A stretch of DNA of 64,000 bases, taken from the NCBI RefSeq assembly GCF_002930615.1, contig NZ_PSNX01000007.1:1-64000 (forward strand), in the 5' to 3' direction. Below are positions 27,527 to 36,691 of the stretch, piece after piece (positions within the stretch are counted from its first letter, which is position 1; the number at the start of each line of letters is the position of its first letter). The notes below the pieces were generated by a model that worked only from the letters and a program-made list of their open reading frames with translations, searched no databases and was not told the DNA's origin. Position numbers and translations under genes: made by a program. Origin of the DNA: Caldimonas caldifontis. GTDB taxonomy: Bacteria > Pseudomonadota > Gammaproteobacteria > Burkholderiales > Burkholderiaceae_C.

Positions 27527-28321
27527 TCAGGCGGCTTCGCCGTAGTGGTCCCAGGCAGCCTCGCTGGCGGGCAGGTGCAGCTCGCGCGTCAGCGCCGCCC
27601 AGTCGTGGGCCGACAGTCGCGTGCGCGCCAGGTCCATCACTGCCTTGAAGGCCGGAGCGGGGGCCTTCTGGCGCATGTCGCCCAGCATCAGCGCGCGCTC
27701 GGTGGCGTTCACCGCGGGCAGCATCCAGAACATCACGTTCATCATCTCGTCCGGCGGAATGGATGCCACCAGCTCGTCGTGAAGGTCCATCAGCTCTGCG
27801 TCGGTGTAGTGGGCCCACAGCACGGCGTTGTGCTCGGTCTCTTCGTAGTGCATGTGCTCGAGGTTGTCGGCCATGAAGAGCGCCAGCGCGTGATAGAGCC
27901 GGTTCCACGCGGCCTCGCGGTCGCCCGCCGGGCACAGGTCGGCCACCAGGGCCAGATCGCTCAGGGCTTCCAGATGGTCATCGTGTGCCCCATGCTCGGC
28001 CGCGATGCGCGCCGACGTCCCCGGCTGCGCCTGCTCCAGCGCGGGGTGCATGAAGCGGTTCTCGTGCTCGATGTGCCCGGCGAACATCTTCACCAGCGCG
28101 TGCACGCGGTTCAGGCTCTCGCGCACCTGGGCCCCGTCGGCCAGGTCGGTGGTGCCCACGCGCGTGAGCGTGTCGCTGAGCATGAGGCGCAAGGCCTTGT
28201 GGATGCCCCCGTACAGGTTCAGCCGTGCTGCGCTGTCTTCTTGTGCGGCGGCCGCCTTCTGGGCGGCGTGCGCGGCGTGGGTGGAGGGGGCGGTGTCGTG
28301 GAGTGTCGAAATGGTATTCAT
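27527..28321 (-). CDS. hemerythrin-domain protein
   Basis: A 264-residue protein with a four-helix hemerythrin core. Candidate di-iron ligands are in AGHIEHENRFMHPALE, AAEHGAHDDHLEAL and NLEHMHYEETEHNAVLW. A C-terminal ~90-residue extension (MMNVMFWMLPAVNATERALM) follows. Relatives bind O2 or NO, or act in nitrosative-stress and iron homeostasis. Start MNTISTL is favoured. A long non-coding stretch with an AAGAATTCTT palindrome at 28434-28443 lies upstream and may hold an operator. Confidence 0.8.
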   Translation of the reverse strand: MNTISTLHDTAPSTHAAHAAQKAAAAQEDSAARLNLYGGIHKALRLMLSDTLTRVGTTDLADGAQVRESLNRVHALVKMFAGHIEHENRFMHPALEQAQPGTSARIAAEHGAHDDHLEALSDLALVADLCPAGDREAAWNRLYHALALFMADNLEHMHYEETEHNAVLWAHYTDAELMDLHDELVASIPPDEMMNVMFWMLPAVNATERALMLGDMRQKAPAPAFKAVMDLARTRLSAHDWAALTRELHLPASEAAWDHYGEAA

Positions 28322-28653
28322 GGTTCCTGCGTCGCTGTCTCGTGTCTGGCGCCGGAAACCCTTCCCGGCACGCAGCGCAACTGTAGGAACCGGCACCAAA
28401 GGGCGTTGCTAAATTTGCGCTCAGCGAACCTTCAAGAATTCTTAAGTCCCTCTTGTGGGGGTGCCCCGGGGAGGGCGACGGCCCGTCAGAGAAGCGCTAC
28501 GCTGCGGGCGGCCCGGTGGGGGAGCTCAACGTCAGGGGTGAACCAACGGACAGCAGCATGCACGGTCAGCCCCCCAGGTTGGTGAGTCGTTCGTGCTGGT
28601 TGCGGGATTCGGCTCGCGCGGGCCGCGTCAGTGCGCTACCATTGAGCCATCTT
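28322..28653. other. non-coding interval between hemerythrin and the fluoride riboswitch
   Basis: About 330 bases without a convincing gene. It should hold the hemerythrin promoter on the minus strand. I see the palindrome AAGAATTCTT at 28434-28443 and, near the right end, TACCAT at 28637-28642, a possible -10 for the fluoride riboswitch transcript. Nothing else stands out. Confidence 0.5.
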
Positions 28654-28711
28654 CGGAGATGGCATGCCTCCGTGAACCGCCCGGGTCGGCCGGGCTGATG
28701 ATGCCTACCAG
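28654..28711 (+). promoter_or_regulatory. fluoride riboswitch (crcB motif)
   Basis: The sequence follows the fluoride-aptamer consensus: GGAGATGGCATGCCTCC, then GTGAACCGCC, a GC hairpin and GGCTGATGATGCCTACC. It ends some 70 bases before crcB and is followed by a hairpin with a U-run that reuses the aptamer's 3' GCCTAC strand, so fluoride binding should prevent termination and switch the operon on. Confidence 0.93.
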
Positions 28712-28742
28712 ACTGCCTTGAGGGTGGCTGCGTAGGCATTTT
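28702..28742 (+). terminator. riboswitch-controlled terminator before crcB
   Basis: TGCCTAC (28702-28708) pairs with GTAGGCA (28732-28738), directly followed by TTTT (28739-28742). The 5' arm belongs to the fluoride aptamer, so aptamer and terminator are mutually exclusive. Confidence 0.75.
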
Positions 28743-28780
28743 CGCTTCCGCCCTGGTTTGACACGAAAGACGGAAGCTCG

Positions 28781-29176
28781 ATGGGATCTCTTCTTGCCAT
28801 CAGTCTGGGTGCCTCCCTTGGAGCCATCCTGCGCTGGATGCTCGGTGTCCAGCTCAACTCTGTGTTTCCCTCCTTGCCGCTGGGCACGCTGGTGGCCAAT
28901 TTGCTGGGGGGCTATCTGGTGGGGGCCTCGCTCGCATTTTTCGCAGGCCACCCTTCCTTGCCGCCCGAATGGCGGCTGTTCCTCGTCACAGGGCTGCTGG
29001 GCGGCCTGACCACGTTTTCCACGTTCTCGGCAGAAGTTGTCACGCAGCTGATGCAGGGGCGTTGGGTATGGGCGCTGAGCACGGTGACCGTGCATGTGGC
29101 GGGCAGTCTGGTCATGACCTTGCTGGGCGTTGGCACCATCAACTGGGTGCGTCAACTTTCGTGGACAGGAGGCTGA
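28781..29176 (+). CDS. crcB: fluoride channel CrcB/Fluc
   Basis: A 131-residue inner-membrane protein with four hydrophobic helices that exports fluoride as a dual-topology dimer. The family's [13 protein letters not shown] motif with the phenylalanine box is at about residues 72-84, and an N-terminal [10 protein letters not shown] precedes [13 protein letters not shown]. First gene after the fluoride riboswitch; DUF190 starts 2 bases after its stop. Confidence 0.95.
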   Translation: MGSLLAISLGASLGAILRWMLGVQLNSVFPSLPLGTLVANLLGGYLVGASLAFFAGHPSLPPEWRLFLVTGLLGGLTTFSTFSAEVVTQLMQGRWVWALSTVTVHVAGSLVMTLLGVGTINWVRQLSWTGG

Positions 29177-29178
29177 TC

Positions 29179-29502
29179 ATGAAGGGATATCAGGTCACAT
29201 TCTTCACTGGTGAGAGTCGGCGGCACGGTCATGTCCCCATGGGGCGTTGGCTGGTCGAGGCGGTTCAGTCGCTGGGGATCAGGGGGGCGACCCTCAACAC
29301 CGGTGTGCAGGGCATCGGGCGCGATGGCAAGCTCCATTCCGCTCACTTCTTTGATCTCGCCGACCAGCCGGTGGAAGTCATGGTCGTCGTGAGCGAAGCC
29401 GATGGCGAGAGGCTTTTCTCGCTGCTGGAGCGCGAGGAGGCCAACGTGTTTTATGTGAAGACGCCCGTGGAATTCGGCGTTGTCGGTGCACCCAAGGCGT
29501 GA
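29179..29502 (+). CDS. DUF190 protein of the fluoride operon
   Basis: A 107-residue soluble protein of the DUF190 family, with a beta-rich start KGYQVTFFTGESRRHGHVP, GIRGATLNTGVQGIG and VEVMVVVSEADGERLFSLL. DUF190 proteins often sit beside crcB and have a PII-like ferredoxin fold, suggesting a regulatory or accessory role in fluoride resistance. Start ATG 29179 follows an AGGAGG motif and crcB by 2 bases. Confidence 0.85.
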   Translation: MKGYQVTFFTGESRRHGHVPMGRWLVEAVQSLGIRGATLNTGVQGIGRDGKLHSAHFFDLADQPVEVMVVVSEADGERLFSLLEREEANVFYVKTPVEFGVVGAPKA

Positions 29503-29509
29503 GGCGGCG

Positions 29510-29932
29510 ATGGAGCGATGGGTCGTCTATGCGTGGCTGTCCATGTTCTTCGCCGGGTTCACGTCCGTGATTGCCAAGATGGGGCTGTCGGGCATCTCCG
29601 GCGACCTGGGGCTGGCCGTGCGCACCTGCTTCGTGTTCGTCTTTGTGCTGATGTTCGCCGCAGCGGTTGTCCCGCCGGACGAGTTCCGCGGCCTGACGAC
29701 CAGCAATCTCGTGTGGCTTGGCGTATCGGGCGCCACCACCGCGTGCTCGTGGGTCTTTTACTACAAGGCCATCAAGATCGGCGAAGTGTCCACTGTGGCG
29801 CTCATCGACAAAGGCAGCGTCGTGGTGGCGCTGCTACTGGCCACCATCGTTCTCCAGGAAGCCCTGACGACGACCAAGCTGGTGGGCGCCGGTCTCATCG
29901 TTGCAGGGTTGTTGGTGCTGGCGAGGGGGTGA
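29510..29932 (+). CDS. half-size EamA-family transporter in the fluoride operon
   Basis: A 140-residue inner-membrane protein containing one EamA repeat of about five helices rather than the usual two (NLVWLGVSGATTACSWVFYY, VALIDKGSVVVALLL, then a last helix VGAGLIVAGLLVLARG). Single-repeat EamA/SMR-like proteins work as dimers. It begins 7 bases after the DUF190 stop, so it is probably under the fluoride riboswitch. A link with fluoride is inference from position. Confidence 0.75.
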   Translation: MERWVVYAWLSMFFAGFTSVIAKMGLSGISGDLGLAVRTCFVFVFVLMFAAAVVPPDEFRGLTTSNLVWLGVSGATTACSWVFYYKAIKIGEVSTVALIDKGSVVVALLLATIVLQEALTTTKLVGAGLIVAGLLVLARG

Positions 29933-29988
29933 GGGCCTTGCGCGCATCGGCTCCGGTCGGAACCCAGGCCTCGCCCCTCGACGCGATG

Positions 29989-30693
29989 TCACGTCGCCAC
30001 CACCTCGAGCAGCCGGTCCAGGCCGCCTTCATTGATCGCCACCATCGCCTGCTCGCGCACCTTGGGCTTGGCGTGGTAGGCCACGCTCAGGCCGGCGGCG
30101 GCCATCATGAGGAGGTCGTTGGCGCCGTCGCCCACGGCGATGGCTTGTGAGGGCGGGCAGCCCAGGCGCTGGCACAGGGCCAGGAGCTGGTGCTTCTTTT
30201 CTTCGCCGTCCACGATGTCGCCCACCACACGGCCGGTGAGCCGGCCGTTCTCGATTTCCAGCACGTTGGCATGGGCGTGGTCCATGCCCAGACGTTCGCG
30301 CACGCGGTCGGCGAAGAAGGTGAAGCCGCCCGAGACGAGCAGGGTGCGCAGCCCCGCGGCGCGGCAGGCGGCGATGAGTTCGGCCGCGCCCGGGTTGAGG
30401 CGCAGGCGCTGGGTGTAGACCTCCATCAGCGCGCCTTCGGGCACGCCCTTGAGCAAGGCCACGCGGCGGCGCAGGCTGTCCTTGAAGTCGGTGATCTCGC
30501 CGCGCATCGCGGCTTCGGTGATGGCGGCCACTTCGGCCTTCTTGCCCACGGCGTCGGCGATCTCGTCGATGCACTCGATGTTGATCAGCGTGGAATCCAT
30601 GTCGAAGGCGATGGCCTTGTAGTCGGCCAGACGCAGCGGCGGGGTGAAGCCGCGGATGACAAGCCCCGGGGCGTGTTCGGTGAAGGTGCTCAT
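29989..30693 (-). CDS. serB: phosphoserine phosphatase
   Basis: HAD-superfamily enzyme that forms serine from phosphoserine, the last step of serine synthesis. 234 residues with the nucleophile motif AFDMDSTLINIECIDEIA (about residue 29), the motif II serine in LLVSGGFTFFA and motif IV GDGANDLLMM. Start MSTFTEHAPG is chosen because longer readings enter the TetR gene 24 bases upstream. The N-terminal ACT-like extension of E. coli SerB is absent. Confidence 0.93.
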   Translation of the reverse strand: MSTFTEHAPGLVIRGFTPPLRLADYKAIAFDMDSTLINIECIDEIADAVGKKAEVAAITEAAMRGEITDFKDSLRRRVALLKGVPEGALMEVYTQRLRLNPGAAELIAACRAAGLRTLLVSGGFTFFADRVRERLGMDHAHANVLEIENGRLTGRVVGDIVDGEEKKHQLLALCQRLGCPPSQAIAVGDGANDLLMMAAAGLSVAYHAKPKVREQAMVAINEGGLDRLLEVVAT

Positions 30694-30716
30694 CCGCGAA
30701 TTATCGCGGCTGGGCC

Positions 30717-31337
30717 TCAGGGTGCATCCGGCGGCAGCAGCGCGCCGAGCGCCAGGAGCGCGGCGTCCAGCGGCAGGTGGCCGGCCATCACGAGCTGGGC
30801 CAGGCCGTGCACGGTGCCCCACAGCGCGTGGCACAGCGGGGCCGGATCGCCGCTTGGCAGCACGCCGGCCTGCTGGGCCTGCACCACACAGTCGGCCAGC
30901 AGGGCCTCGTTGCTGGCGATGAGCGGCGCCATGTCTTCACTGGGATCACCGGGTTTGCAGTACTGAGGGTCGAACACCAGGCCAAAGGCGTGCGGCTGTT
31001 CGGCTGCAAAGCGCACATAGGCCGCGCCCAGCGCCAGCAGCCGCGCGCGGGGGCCCTGGGCCTGGGCGACGGCGTCGGCTTGCGCCTGCAGGAGGCGGCG
31101 CATGCCTTCCACGCCGGCGGCGTGGATCAGCGCCTGACGATCGGCGAAGTAATGGTAGGGGGCCGTGTGGCTCACCTGGGCGGCGCGCGCGAGCTCGCGC
31201 AGGCTCAGTTGCGCGGCCGGCGTGGTGGCGAGCTGGCGCAGGGCCACGTCGAGCAGGGTCTCGCGCAAGTGGCCGTGGTGGTAGGGGCGCTTGGTGGCAG
31301 CAGATGAACTTGACACAGGAAAGATTCTACCGGACAC
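30717..31337 (-). CDS. TetR-family transcriptional regulator
   Basis: A 206-residue one-component repressor. The helix-turn-helix is at residues ~28-60 (LSLRELARAAQVSHTAPYHYF), followed by a helical ligand domain including a TetR_C-like ALWGTVHGLAQLVMAG. No ATG suits the N terminus: GTG at 31337 or GTG at 31316 are candidates. It is divergent from a quinone reductase-like gene, with matching repeats between them, and probably represses it. Confidence 0.85.
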   Translation of the reverse strand: MSGRIFPVSSSSAATKRPYHHGHLRETLLDVALRQLATTPAAQLSLRELARAAQVSHTAPYHYFADRQALIHAAGVEGMRRLLQAQADAVAQAQGPRARLLALGAAYVRFAAEQPHAFGLVFDPQYCKPGDPSEDMAPLIASNEALLADCVVQAQQAGVLPSGDPAPLCHALWGTVHGLAQLVMAGHLPLDAALLALGALLPPDAP

Positions 31338-31368
31338 TGGCCTCCGTCATGTTGACACTGTAAAGATT
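31310..31368. repeat. 17-base direct repeats between tetR and the quinone reductase gene
   Basis: TTGACACAGGAAAGATT (31310-31326) and TTGACACTGTAAAGATT (31352-31368) differ at two positions and start 42 bases apart, four helical turns. The second overlaps a GTCA-N3-TGAC palindrome (31347-31357). They flank the regulator's 5' end and are candidate operators for the TetR protein. Confidence 0.5.
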
Positions 31369-31379
31369 GACGGAAAGGA

Positions 31380-32027
31380 ATGGCCATGGCCGACGTTGTC
31401 GTGATCGATGGGCACCCCCACAAGGGGTCGCTGTGTGCCGCACTGGCTCAGGACCACGCGCAGGGGTTGCGCGAGGGCGGGGCCAGCGTGGAGGTGCTGG
31501 CGCTGCGCGACCTGCGCTTCGACCCGGTGCTGTGGGTGGGGTACAGCGAGCAGCAGGCACTGGAGCCCGACCTGAAGGCCGCGCAGGCGCTGATCAGCGC
31601 TGCGTCGCGCGTGGTGGTGGTGGCGCCGGTGTGGTGGGGGTCGGTGCCTGCGCTGCTGAAAGGCTTTTTCGATCGCACGCTGGAGCGGGGCTGGGCCTTC
31701 CGCTACCTGCAGAACGGCACGCCCGAGGGCCTGCTGGCCGGGCGCAGCGCGCGCGTCATCATGACCACCGACTCCCCGGGCTGGTACCTGCGCCTGCTGC
31801 AGGGCAACCCGACGGCCAACGCGCTGGTGCGCAGCACGCTGAAGTTCTGCGGCTTCAAGCCGGTGGACTTCACCCGCATCGGCCCGGTGCATGGGGCCGA
31901 CGAAGTGCAGCGTGCAGCGTGGCTGGCGAAGGTGCAGGCCCTGGGCCGCAACGATGCCCGGCGCCTGGTGCGCGCTAGGCCACGGCCGGCGTCGGCGTCC
32001 CCAGCGAACGCAGCACGTCGCGGATGA
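31380..32027 (+). CDS. NAD(P)H-dependent quinone/flavin oxidoreductase (KefF/MdaB-like)
   Basis: A flavodoxin-fold FMN/FAD enzyme of about 215 residues. Visible are VVVIDGHPHKGSLCAALAQ (phosphate-binding start), VVVAPVWWGSVPALLKGFFD and RTLERGWAFRYL, as in MdaB/KefF/NQO1-type quinone reductases. ATG at 31380 and 31386 are both possible. Divergent from a TetR regulator. The last ~17 codons overlap the 3' end of mfd on the other strand. Confidence 0.8.
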   Translation: MAMADVVVIDGHPHKGSLCAALAQDHAQGLREGGASVEVLALRDLRFDPVLWVGYSEQQALEPDLKAAQALISAASRVVVVAPVWWGSVPALLKGFFDRTLERGWAFRYLQNGTPEGLLAGRSARVIMTTDSPGWYLRLLQGNPTANALVRSTLKFCGFKPVDFTRIGPVHGADEVQRAAWLAKVQALGRNDARRLVRARPRPASASPANAARRG

Positions 32028-35000
32028 ACTGGGCGCGGTCTTTCGGTTCGGGCAGCGCCTTGTCGATGCGCAGCTTGTCGTTGCCGGCCAGCTTGATGTG
32101 GCGGTTCTTCTGCACCAGCTCGATGATGCGCATCGCGTCGATGGGCGGGTTCGGGCGGAAAGTGATGGCCATGCCCGCTGGGGCGGCGTCGATCTTCAGC
32201 ACGCCGTAGGGCTTGGCGAGCACCCGCAGCCGGTGCACGTCGAAGAGGGTCTGGCCCTGTGGGGGCAGCTTGCCGAAGCGGTCGGTGATTTCTTCGAGCA
32301 GCGCGTCGATCTGGTCGGCGTTCTCGGCCGTGGCCAGGCGCTTGTAGAGGTTCAGGCGCACGTGCACGTCGCCGCAGTAGGCGTCGGGCAGCAGGGCCGG
32401 GGCGTGCAGGTTGATCTCGGTGGTGACGTTCAGCGGCGACAGCAGATCGGGCTCGCGGCCGGCCTTGAGGTCGCGCACGGCCTGCGCGAGCATGTCGTTG
32501 TAGAGCTGGAAGCCCACCTCCTGCATGTTGCCGCTCTGGCTGTCGCCCAGCACCTCGCCGGCGCCGCGGATTTCCAGGTCGTGCATCGCGAGGTAGAAAC
32601 CCGAGCCCAGTTCCTCCATGCTCTGGATGGCCTCCAGCCGCTGTGCCGCCTGTTTGGTGAGGCCTTCCACGTCGGGCACCAGCAAGTAGGCATAGGCCTG
32701 GTGGTGCGAGCGACCCACTCGGCCGCGCAGCTGGTGCAGCTGGGCCAGGCCGAACTTGTCGGCGCGGCTGATGACGATGGTGTTGGCCGTGGGCACGTCG
32801 ATGCCGGTCTCGATGATGGTCGAGCACAGCAGCACGTTGTAGCGCTGGGCCACGAAGTCGCGCATCACGCGCTCCAGCTCGCGCTCGTGCATCTGGCCAT
32901 GGGCCACGGCGATGCGGGCCTCGGGCAGCAACTCGGCCAGCTTCTCGCGCCGGTTCAGGATGGTCTCGACCTCGTTGTGCAGGAAGTAGACCTGGCCGCC
33001 CCGCTTGAGCTCACGCAGCACGGCCTCGCGGATCACGCCGCTGCCCTCGTTGCGCACGAAGGTCTTGATGGCCAGGCGCCGCTGCGGTGCGGTGGCGATC
33101 ACCGACAGGTCGCGCAGGCCTTCCAGCGCCATGCCCAAGGTGCGCGGGATGGGCGTGGCGGTGAGGGTGAGCACGTCCACCTCGGCGCGCAGGGCCTTGA
33201 TGGCTTCCTTGTGACGCACGCCGAAGCGGTGCTCCTCGTCGATGATGAGCAGGCCCAGACGGGCGAACTTCACGTCGGGCGAGAGCAGCTTGTGGGTGCC
33301 CACGACGATGTCCACCGTGCCGTCGGCCAGGCCGTCGAGCGCCTGGCGCACTTCCTTGCCGGTGCGAAAGCGCGAGAGTTCGGCGATCTTCACCGGCCAC
33401 TGCGCAAAGCGGTCGGACAGCGTCTGGTAGTGCTGCTCGGCCAGCAGGGTGGTGGGGGCCAGCAGCGCCACCTGCTTGCCGCCCGTCACCGCCACGAAGG
33501 CAGCGCGCAGGGCCACCTCGGTCTTGCCGAAACCCACGTCGCCGCACACCAGCCGGTCCATGGGGCGAGGGCTCACCATGTCCTGGATGACGGCGTGGAT
33601 GGCGGCGTTCTGGTCGGCGGTTTCCTCGAAGCCGAAGCTCGCGGCAAAGGCTTCGTAGTCGTGCGGCGAGAAGCGGAAGGCATAGCCCTCGCGTGCGGCG
33701 CGGCGGGCGTACAGGTTCAGCAGCTCGGCGGCCGTGTCGCGCACCTGCTCGGCTGCGCGGCGCCTGGCCTTTTCCCACTGGCCCGAGCCCAGGCGGTGCA
33801 GCGGCGCCTCGTCGGCGCTCACGCCGGTGTAGCGGCTGATGAGGTGGAGCTGCGACACCGGCACGTAGAGCGTGGCCTTGTCGGCGTACTCCAGGTGCAG
33901 GAACTCGCTCGGGCCCCCATCCTGCCCGTTCGCCAGGTCGATGTTCATGAGCCCCTGGTAGCGCCCGATGCCGTGGTTGGCATGCACCACCGGGTCGCCC
34001 ACCTTCAGCTCCGACAGGTCCTTGATCAGCGCATCGACGTTGCTGACCTGCTCCTGCTTCTTGCGCCGGCGCGCGGTGGGCGTGGCGGCGAAGAGTTCGG
34101 TTTCGGTGACGAACTGGAGGGCGGGCGCAGGCTCAGGGCGCACCCAGTGGAAGCCGGCGGCCAGCGGCGCCACGGTGATCGCGAAGTGCGCGTCGCCGGC
34201 CTCGAAGGCGGCCAGCGAATCGACCGTGGGCGGCTCGATCTTGTTGTCGCGCAGCAGCTCCAGCAGGCTTTCGCGGCGGCCGGGCGATTCGGCCACGATC
34301 AGCACGCGGTGCGGCGTGGTGCCCACGTGCAGTTGCAGGCGCTTGAGCGGTTCGGTGGCGCCGCGCTCGGCCGAGAGGTCGGGCAGGGGGCGGGCCCAGT
34401 CCACCGCGTCGCTGCCGCGCAGCGCCAGCTGGGCATGTGCGTTGGCCAGGCTGAAGAAGTCTTCCGGGCGCAGGAAAAGGTCTTCGGGTGGCAGCAGCGG
34501 GCGTTCGGGATCGTGCTGCAGGAAGCGTTGGCGCTCGCGGGTGTCGGTCCAGAAGCGTTTCAGGGCCTCGTCGATCTCGCCGTGCAGGGCGATGACGGCC
34601 GCCTCGCCCAGGTACTGGAAGATCGTGGCCGTCTCGTCGAAGAAGAGCGGCAGGTAGTACTCGATGCCGGCGGTGGCGATGCCGTTGCCGATGTCCTTGT
34701 AGACGCGCGCCTTGCTCGGGTCGCCCTCGATGCGCTCGCGCCAGCGGGCGCGGAATTTCGCGCGGGCGTCCTCGTCCATCGGGAACTCGCGTCCGGGCAG
34801 CAGACGCACCTCGGGCACGGGGTAGAGGCTGCGCTGGCTGTCGGGGTCGAAGGTGCGGATGGAGTCGACCTCGTCGCCGAACAGATCCACCCGGTAGGGC
34901 ACGGCCGAGCCCATGGGGAAGAGGTCGATCAGTCCGCCGCGCACGGCGTATTCGCCCGGCGACACCACCTGGCTCACATGGGTGTAGCCCGCCAGGGTGA

Positions 35001-35430
35001 GCTGGGCCTTCAGCGAGGCCTCGTCCAGCCGTTCCTTCTGCTTGAAATGAAAGGTGTAGCCGGCCATGAAGGCGGGTGGCGCCAGGCGCACCAGGGCCGT
35101 GGAGGCGGGCAGCAGCACCACATCCACGTCCTTCTGCAGCACGCGCCACAACGTGGCCAGGCGTTCGGAGATGAGGTCCTGGTGGGGCGAGAAGGTGTCG
35201 TAGGGCAGGGTCTCCCAGTCAGGGAAGACCGCGCAGCGCAAGGCCGGGTCGAAGAAGGCGAGCTCGTCCTGAAGGCGCTGCGCATCGGCCGGCTCGGCGG
35301 TGACGATGGCCGTGAGGCGCTTCGCATTCGCCTGCTCCCGGGCAAAGCGGGCCAGCAGCAAGGCGTCGGCCGAGCCCGGCGGGCGGGGCAGGGTGTAGCG
35401 TTTGCCGGGAGACAGGGTGGGGATCAGCAT
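31975..35430 (-). CDS. mfd: transcription-repair coupling factor Mfd
   Basis: Displaces RNA polymerase stalled at DNA lesions and recruits UvrA. 1151 residues, family length. UvrB-like N-terminal module, RNA-polymerase interaction domain around residues 480-560 ([18 protein letters not shown]), then the RecG-like translocase with Walker [15 protein letters not shown] near 631 and DEEH box [12 protein letters not shown] near 731, and the TRG/RecG motifs ([20 protein letters not shown]). Divergent from ispD; a terminator-like hairpin lies in its leader. Confidence 0.97.
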   Translation of the reverse strand: MLIPTLSPGKRYTLPRPPGSADALLLARFAREQANAKRLTAIVTAEPADAQRLQDELAFFDPALRCAVFPDWETLPYDTFSPHQDLISERLATLWRVLQKDVDVVLLPASTALVRLAPPAFMAGYTFHFKQKERLDEASLKAQLTLAGYTHVSQVVSPGEYAVRGGLIDLFPMGSAVPYRVDLFGDEVDSIRTFDPDSQRSLYPVPEVRLLPGREFPMDEDARAKFRARWRERIEGDPSKARVYKDIGNGIATAGIEYYLPLFFDETATIFQYLGEAAVIALHGEIDEALKRFWTDTRERQRFLQHDPERPLLPPEDLFLRPEDFFSLANAHAQLALRGSDAVDWARPLPDLSAERGATEPLKRLQLHVGTTPHRVLIVAESPGRRESLLELLRDNKIEPPTVDSLAAFEAGDAHFAITVAPLAAGFHWVRPEPAPALQFVTETELFAATPTARRRKKQEQVSNVDALIKDLSELKVGDPVVHANHGIGRYQGLMNIDLANGQDGGPSEFLHLEYADKATLYVPVSQLHLISRYTGVSADEAPLHRLGSGQWEKARRRAAEQVRDTAAELLNLYARRAAREGYAFRFSPHDYEAFAASFGFEETADQNAAIHAVIQDMVSPRPMDRLVCGDVGFGKTEVALRAAFVAVTGGKQVALLAPTTLLAEQHYQTLSDRFAQWPVKIAELSRFRTGKEVRQALDGLADGTVDIVVGTHKLLSPDVKFARLGLLIIDEEHRFGVRHKEAIKALRAEVDVLTLTATPIPRTLGMALEGLRDLSVIATAPQRRLAIKTFVRNEGSGVIREAVLRELKRGGQVYFLHNEVETILNRREKLAELLPEARIAVAHGQMHERELERVMRDFVAQRYNVLLCSTIIETGIDVPTANTIVISRADKFGLAQLHQLRGRVGRSHHQAYAYLLVPDVEGLTKQAAQRLEAIQSMEELGSGFYLAMHDLEIRGAGEVLGDSQSGNMQEVGFQLYNDMLAQAVRDLKAGREPDLLSPLNVTTEINLHAPALLPDAYCGDVHVRLNLYKRLATAENADQIDALLEEITDRFGKLPPQGQTLFDVHRLRVLAKPYGVLKIDAAPAGMAITFRPNPPIDAMRIIELVQKNRHIKLAGNDKLRIDKALPEPKDRAQFIRDVLRSLGTPTPAVA

Positions 35431-35445
35431 GGGGGCGGCGCGACG

Positions 35446-35483
35446 AAAAGCAAAACGCCCCGACAGGGCGCTCCCCCGGGGCG
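35446..35483 (-). terminator. intrinsic-terminator-like hairpin in the mfd leader
   Basis: On the minus strand CGCCCC (35483-35478) pairs with GGGGCG (35461-35456), with an inner GGG/CCC stem. The T-rich tract TTTTGCTTTT (35455-35446) follows. It lies between the predicted mfd promoter and the mfd ATG at 35430, so it would act as an attenuator on mfd. Confidence 0.6.
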
Positions 35484-35496
35484 AACGGTGGGCCGA

Positions 35497-35506
35497 ATTA
35501 TAGAAT
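35497..35506. promoter_or_regulatory. overlapping divergent -10 boxes for mfd and ispD
   Basis: Minus strand: perfect TATAAT (35502-35497) for mfd. Plus strand: TAGAAT (35501-35506) for ispD, only 10 bases before the ispD ATG, implying an almost leaderless ispD mRNA with no Shine-Dalgarno. The hexamers overlap by two bases. No clear -35 was found. Confidence 0.5.
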
Positions 35507-35516
35507 CCGGCTCCCC

Positions 35517-36212
35517 ATGCTGATCTCCCACGAGCCTCCTCGCTGCTACGCCCTGGTGCCCTGCGCCGGCGTGGGTGAACGCTCGGGTGCCGCCGGCCCC
35601 AAGCAGTACGAAATGCTCGCCGGGCGCAGCGTGGTGGCCCACACCCTGGAGGCGCTGGCGGCCGTGCCGCGGCTGGCGGGCACGCTGGTGGTGCTGGCGC
35701 CCAATGACTCGCGCTTCGAGACCGCCGCCCCGGGCTTTGCCGGCTGGGTGGCCCGTGTGGGTGGTGCGAGCCGGGCGGCCTCGGTGGCCAACGGCCTGGC
35801 GGCGCTGGTGGAGCAGGGCGCCCAGCCCCACGACTGGGTGCTGGTGCACGACGCAGCGCGTTGCCTGCTGCGCCCCGAATGGGTCGATGCCCTGATCGAC
35901 GCCTGCTTCGATGACGAGGTGGGCGGCCTGCTGGCCCTGCCGGTGGCCGACACGCTCAAGGAGGAGGCCGAGGGCCGCAGCGTGGCCACGCTGGACCGGC
36001 GCGCCAAGTGGCAGGCACAGACGCCGCAGATGTTCCGCCTGGGCCTGCTGCGCCCTGCGCTGGCGCATGGCGGCGACGCCGTCACCGACGAAGCCAGTGC
36101 CATCGAGGCCCTGGGCCACCGGCCCAGGCTGGTGACGGGGGCGCTGGAGAACTTCAAGATCACCTATCCCCAGGACTTCGTCCTGGCCGAGCGCCTGCTG
36201 AGGACACGCTGA
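35517..36212 (+). CDS. ispD: 2-C-methyl-D-erythritol 4-phosphate cytidylyltransferase
   Basis: Third enzyme of the MEP isoprenoid pathway, forming CDP-methylerythritol. 231 residues: nucleotide-binding start [19 protein letters not shown] (residues ~13-31), then [15 protein letters not shown] and [14 protein letters not shown], and the terminal [15 protein letters not shown]. The GVGERSG reading replaces the usual AGxGxRMG-type loop only mildly. The stop overlaps the ispF start (TGATG), so the pair is translationally coupled. Confidence 0.95.
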   Translation: MLISHEPPRCYALVPCAGVGERSGAAGPKQYEMLAGRSVVAHTLEALAAVPRLAGTLVVLAPNDSRFETAAPGFAGWVARVGGASRAASVANGLAALVEQGAQPHDWVLVHDAARCLLRPEWVDALIDACFDDEVGGLLALPVADTLKEEAEGRSVATLDRRAKWQAQTPQMFRLGLLRPALAHGGDAVTDEASAIEALGHRPRLVTGALENFKITYPQDFVLAERLLRTR

Positions 36213-36691
36213 TGGACATCCGCATCGGAGAAGGCTGGGACACCCATGCGCTGGTGGCCGGCCGCAAGCTCATCCTGGGTGGGGTCGAGATCCCGCACCA
36301 TCTGGGCCTGCAAGGCCACTCCGATGCCGATGCCCTGTTGCACGCGATCACCGATGCCCTGCTGGGGGCGGCGGCGCTGGGCGACATCGGCCGCCACTTC
36401 CCCGACACCGACGAACGCTTCCGCGGCGCCGATTCCTCGGTGCTGCTGGCCGAAGCCATGCGCCGCGTGCGCGAGCGGGGCTACGAGCTCATCAACCTCG
36501 ACGCCACCATCGTGGCCCAGGCGCCCAAGATGGCGCCCCACATCCCGGCGATGTGCCAGCGCATCGCGGCCGCTCTGGGCTGCGGCGTGGAGCAGGTGAA
36601 CGTGAAGGCCAAGACGGCCGAGAAGCTCGGGCCCGTGGGCCGGCAGGAGTCGATCGAGGCGCGCGCGGTGTGCCTGCTGCGTCGCGCCTGA
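36212..36691 (+). CDS. ispF: 2-C-methyl-D-erythritol 2,4-cyclodiphosphate synthase
   Basis: Fifth step of the MEP pathway; a Zn-dependent trimer. 159 residues, the family length: metal ligands in GWDTHAL (Asp-x-His near residue 10), [34 protein letters not shown] and the C-terminal [17 protein letters not shown]. Start overlaps the ispD stop by one base. Convergent and abutting with the sensor kinase gene. Confidence 0.96.
   Translation: MDIRIGEGWDTHALVAGRKLILGGVEIPHHLGLQGHSDADALLHAITDALLGAAALGDIGRHFPDTDERFRGADSSVLLAEAMRRVRERGYELINLDATIVAQAPKMAPHIPAMCQRIAAALGCGVEQVNVKAKTAEKLGPVGRQESIEARAVCLLRRA

Noticed and set aside
31891-35523. 1210-codon open frame opposite mfd
   Set aside because: High GC leaves long open frames on the other strand; mfd is complete and family-like, and this frame has repetitive, biased composition.
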